Shown here one piece after another: positions 61,282 through 64,000 of a stretch of 64,000 nucleotides of DNA. The stretch is taken from NCBI GenBank assembly GCA_013375455.1, contig JABXJT010000012.1, positions 25,359-89,358 on the forward strand, in the 5' to 3' direction. Under the pieces are notes generated by a model, which worked only from the letters and a program-made list of their open reading frames with translations, was not told the DNA's origin and did no database searches. Origin of the DNA: Candidatus Helarchaeota archaeon (GTDB lineage: Archaea; Asgardarchaeota; Lokiarchaeia; Helarchaeales; HEL-GB-A). The position numbers were made by a program, and so were the translations under genes. Position 1 is the first letter of the stretch; every line of letters begins with the position of its first letter.

Positions 61282-62001
61282 TTACAAAATTCTATATTTA
61301 CCCGGGTTAGGCTGATATATTGTTCCTTCATTAATTAATTCCATCAACACGTCTTGGAAATCAACTTCAGGGATATCGGCGAGTTTTTTTAATTGGTTTG
61401 AGCTAACACCATTACCTTTATCAAGATTATTAATTAATTCTACGATTTTATCTTTAAATATCCCTTTCTTGTTTTGATCAGCTACTAATTCACTGGAATC
61501 ATGAATGCCAGTTTCTTGTGGTTTTACTGATCGTGCCTGAAATTTAGCGCTAGATTTTATCCTTTCCATAAATTCGATAATTTCTAACTCTCGAACTAAT
61601 TCCCAATTCGGGTCTTCAATTTTTCTGATAATTTCAGGGGTTATGTAAATTTCGTTTTCATATTGACGAACTCGTCCGATTATATCTACAACATCACCCA
61701 TTTCATGGTCATCTAACATTTTAATATCTTCTTTCCAAGTTTTTACGCGAATTGTTTCCGTTCCATCATCGATTATAATTGAGGCTTGTGGAGTTCGATC
61801 AGATTTAACTGCATTTTGTGTATTTGGCATCCATTTTCCAACAATCGTGCCTAATATACGAGCTCGTGAAAGAGAGACCCCAAGTTCCGTTTCTAAATAA
61901 TTATTAACATCATCTTTCACGTATTTTCCAGAAATTAGTTGATTAATATGCACCTTTATGGCCGTAGCACGCTTGAATTTTCTTTGCTTGTCTTGGTTCA
62001 T
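61282..62001 (-). CDS. RPA32-like OB-fold single-strand DNA-binding protein
   Basis: 239 residues. After a basic N-terminus, one OB fold (about 45-130: RARILGTIVGKW ... ASIIIDDGTETIRVKTW ... GDVVDIIGRVRQY ... IYITPEII) and, after a linker, a C-terminal winged-helix domain (about 175-239). That is the architecture of eukaryotic RPA32 and archaeal homologues. It binds ssDNA with partner OB proteins. First gene of the operon with aIF2-beta and DUF424. Confidence 0.85.
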   Translation of the reverse strand: MNQDKQRKFKRATAIKVHINQLISGKYVKDDVNNYLETELGVSLSRARILGTIVGKWMPNTQNAVKSDRTPQASIIIDDGTETIRVKTWKEDIKMLDDHEMGDVVDIIGRVRQYENEIYITPEIIRKIEDPNWELVRELEIIEFMERIKSSAKFQARSVKPQETGIHDSSELVADQNKKGIFKDKIVELINNLDKGNGVSSNQLKKLADIPEVDFQDVLMELINEGTIYQPNPGKYRIL

Positions 62002-62157
62002 TTTTAAAATCTTTCCAAATATTAGATGTCTATATGAATTTTATGAAAGTAGCACGTTTAAAACTTTTAGTCTGTAATTTTAATTATAAGAAAATGATTA
62101 GAAAGAGAAAAAAATACTTATTTAATATTCTTAAATAACTTTACAATTTTGCGGGTG

Positions 62158-63039
62158 ATGTGTTTGATTCATTCTATTTATGTAATCCGGGGCGATGGAA
62201 AAATTCTTTACCAAAAAAGTTTCGGCGCAATAAAGATTGATGAAAGTTTGGTATCTGTTTTTCTTTCGGCTTTAACTTCGTTTACTGGAGCTATGCCAGA
62301 TGGATCAATTAAATCAGTAGTTAGTGGAAGGTTAAAGTTTGTATATACGGTTGATAATAAAAGAGATCTCATTCATGTTTTTTGTGCAGATCAAGAGGAT
62401 GATGAACTCGGATTACATCAGAGAATCAAACGAGTGCGGGATGTTTTTGCAGAAGAGCAATACGCTAAATTAGCCACTTGGGATGGACAATCGAGAGATA
62501 TATGGATTGATTTTGAAACCTCTGTTGAAAAAGTCCTAAGCGGTATCATTAAAATTGCATTAGTTGGTTTTGGTGGAGTTGGGAAAACAACACTCCTCAA
62601 TTTAATGCGCGGAACTGATGTTCCCATTGAATACAACCCGACTATAGCAGTGGATGTTAAAAAGCTTGATATCTCCGCGACTTATGATGTCATTATTTGG
62701 GATTTTGCCGGACAAGAGCGTTATACTCCTTTATGGACCTTCCTCTTAAGGGGCACGAATATAGTATTATTAGTAACTGATAGCACGGTAGAAAACGTAG
62801 TTAGTACAAAAAGAGTTTATCTAAATGTAATAAAGAAACGGAAACAGGACGTATTAACTTATTGTCTTTGTAATAAACAAGACCTACCACGTGCAATGAA
62901 GCCCAAGTTAGTTGAACGGCTTCTAAATGTTCAATGTCATCCAATGGTAGCGATTAATCCAACCTTTCGGGATGAATTAATGAGCTTAATTACTATGGCA
63001 ATAGATGAATGGGCCAGATCTGCTGGAGAACAGGAGTAG
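62158..63039 (+). CDS. longin-like domain fused to a Ras/Arf-like GTPase
   Basis: 293 residues from ATG 62158 (TTG 62149 in frame). The N-terminal ~115 residues (LIHSIYVIRGDGKILYQKSFG ... VSVFLSALTSFTG ... IKSVVSGRLKFVYTVD) have the longin/SRX-like beta-alpha-beta pattern of SNARE-like and signal-recognition-receptor N-domains. A GTPase follows with G1 GFGGVGKTT, switch-I TIAVD, G3 DFAGQE, and G4 NKQD. In Asgard archaea longin/roadblock-GTPase fusions are a signature linked to membrane traffic in eukaryotes. Promoter elements (TTTAATATTCTTAAAT) lie at about 62120-62136. Monocistronic. Confidence 0.8.
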   Translation: MCLIHSIYVIRGDGKILYQKSFGAIKIDESLVSVFLSALTSFTGAMPDGSIKSVVSGRLKFVYTVDNKRDLIHVFCADQEDDELGLHQRIKRVRDVFAEEQYAKLATWDGQSRDIWIDFETSVEKVLSGIIKIALVGFGGVGKTTLLNLMRGTDVPIEYNPTIAVDVKKLDISATYDVIIWDFAGQERYTPLWTFLLRGTNIVLLVTDSTVENVVSTKRVYLNVIKKRKQDVLTYCLCNKQDLPRAMKPKLVERLLNVQCHPMVAINPTFRDELMSLITMAIDEWARSAGEQE

Positions 63040-63118
63040 ACAACAACGAAGATGAAAATAAAACGTGGGGCCGATCCCTAATGGAAATATTTCTGTTTTT
63101 AAGAAAAAAAATAGCAAA

Positions 63119-63190
63119 CCCTCGAATGCTTTAAGCCTTTATGAGAGTTCCAATCAGGAAACGATGAATAAAGTGAGAGTTATTCGAGGG
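63119..63190. ncRNA. candidate hairpin/ncRNA upstream of SPOUT gene
   Basis: CCCTCGAAT (63119-63127) pairs perfectly with ATTCGAGGG (63182-63190), enclosing about 54 nt. It lies in the 175-bp gap before the SPOUT gene. It may be a leader or a small RNA; it does not read as a tRNA. Confidence 0.25.
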
Positions 63191-63214
63191 ACCTGGACCT
63201 TGGAATTGATATGA

Positions 63215-64000
63215 ATGCAAAAGGGAAATCTAAGTATCGCAATTCCGTGTACAGTTTTGGAGGATTGCAGCGATCTTCGTTCAAAAACCCAGAAATTAGG
63301 GCAGATTGCAAGAGCATGTGCCATTTTTAAGGTAAAGCAAATTATCATCTATTCCTTCAATAAAAAACTTTCAGAGAGATTTAGCAGGGATATTGAACTT
63401 ATTAAAGAAATTTTAGAATATTTGAATTGTCCACAGTATCTTCGCAAATTAATTTACCCAAAACTACCAATCTTTAGGTATGTAGGTATATTACCGCCTC
63501 TCCGGACTCCGAATCATCCTTTAGTAAAAGAAATTGCAAATATTAAAGCAGAATCCAACCGAGAGGGTGCAGTTCTTTCCTCGAATGATCAAGGTTCTGA
63601 GGTTGAAATCGGTCTTGAGAAGCCTATTTACATTAATATACCAAACCTACCGATAAAGAAACGGGTTATACTTAGGTTAAAAAAGAAAAATAATATACTT
63701 AGTGGAGTTTTGATTGAAAAAGTGAAAATAAAAGAATATTGGGGTTATGATGTTCAAATTTTTAAAGATTCGATAAGAGATTTTATGAAAAAATTTTCTA
63801 AATATCAAATTATTGCAACTTCAAAAAAAGGATCTCCAATTAAAAAGAGTGATATCAAATTCTTTCATGCATTAGGAGAGATAAAAGATATATTGATAAT
63901 TTTTGGTAGTCCCAGTTTGGGACTATTTGAAATATTTAAGAAATATGGATTAAATTTAGAGAATTGGGCAAACTTTGTTGTTAATATTGCACCACAGCAG
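63215..64000 (+). CDS. SPOUT1/DUF171-type RNA methyltransferase, N-terminal part (runs off)
   Basis: The frame is open from ATG 63215 (the previous codon is TGA in frame) to the end of the window, giving 262 residues. The family start is clear: LSIAIPCTVLEDCSDLRSKTQKLGQIARACAIFKVKQIIIY, then CPQYLRKLIYPKLPIFRYVGILPPLRTPNHPL. An OB-like insert (KPIYINIPNLPIKKRVILRL) and the SPOUT core (DILIIFGSPSLGL) follow. Eukaryotic SPOUT1 (C9orf114) and its archaeal relatives are predicted RNA uridine/other-base methyltransferases with the SPOUT knot, which is cut off here. Confidence 0.85.
   Translation, partial: MQKGNLSIAIPCTVLEDCSDLRSKTQKLGQIARACAIFKVKQIIIYSFNKKLSERFSRDIELIKEILEYLNCPQYLRKLIYPKLPIFRYVGILPPLRTPNHPLVKEIANIKAESNREGAVLSSNDQGSEVEIGLEKPIYINIPNLPIKKRVILRLKKKNNILSGVLIEKVKIKEYWGYDVQIFKDSIRDFMKKFSKYQIIATSKKGSPIKKSDIKFFHALGEIKDILIIFGSPSLGLFEIFKKYGLNLENWANFVVNIAPQQ

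Overview
The window is AT-rich archaeal DNA that almost certainly comes from an Asgard archaeon. The archaeal core is clear: DNA polymerase D small subunit, RadA, RadB, CDP-archaeol synthase, aIF2-beta, a TYW2-type tRNA enzyme, DUF424, and TATA-type promoters. Alongside it are proteins typical of Asgard archaea and eukaryotes: a profilin-like protein, a gelsolin-domain protein, an OSTC/Ost3-like oligosaccharyltransferase subunit, an Arf-like GTPase, and a GTPase with an N-terminal longin-like domain. No rRNA, tRNA, CRISPR array or intact insertion sequence could be recognised. All assignments come from reading motifs; no database search was possible.

Layout. 1-0.4 kb: edge of a secreted-protein gene (-). 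0.46-4.1 kb: a minus-strand operon of unknown genes (membrane-anchored coiled coil, helical protein, small membrane protein, double zinc ribbon, small terminal gene). 4.1-4.4 kb: a divergent control region with five 17-bp palindromic tandem units. 4.4-15.6 kb: a tightly coupled plus-strand cluster of polytopic membrane proteins, exported and membrane-anchored beta-rich proteins, a CPBP protease, a degenerate CDP-alcohol-transferase-like protein and small paired-cysteine helical proteins. It ends in a fusion of such a cysteine domain to a TnpB-like nuclease. 15.8-24.5 kb: housekeeping genes (DP1, Arf-like GTPase, OB-fold protein, HD hydrolase, PUA/PP-loop/ferredoxin protein, NPP1/Vps62-like protein, gamma-carbonic anhydrase). 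24.5-26.1 kb: small genes including a possible proteasome-assembly-chaperone-like protein. 26.5-28.8 kb: a GC-richer three-gene RAMP (Cas7-like, Cas5/Cas6-like, unknown) operon with no adaptation genes and no array, followed by an XPD-like helicase. 31-40 kb: OSTC-like subunit, redox C_GCAxxG protein, CarS, RadB, and a galactokinase/TldD/TldE operon. 40-48 kb: divergent profilin/gelsolin pair, Lrp regulator, TYW2, RadA, and an operon of an exported linalool-dehydratase-like protein with an ECF-type S component. 49-55.6 kb: two large, convergent, membrane-tethered HerA/TraG-like ATPases. 55.9-64 kb: DUF35 plus Cys-less thiolase, VOC protein, glycosyltransferase, DUF424/aIF2-beta/RPA32-like operon, longin-GTPase, and the start of a SPOUT1-type methyltransferase.

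The strongest candidates for undescribed biology are: (i) the stand-alone RAMP effector operon; (ii) the 4-15.6 kb envelope cluster with its iteron-like control region and cysteine-helix/TnpB fusion; (iii) the exported linalool-dehydratase-like enzyme with conserved catalytic residues; and (iv) the twin membrane ATPases. Five or more genes are too short for ordinary gene calling. One of them carries an in-frame TGA.
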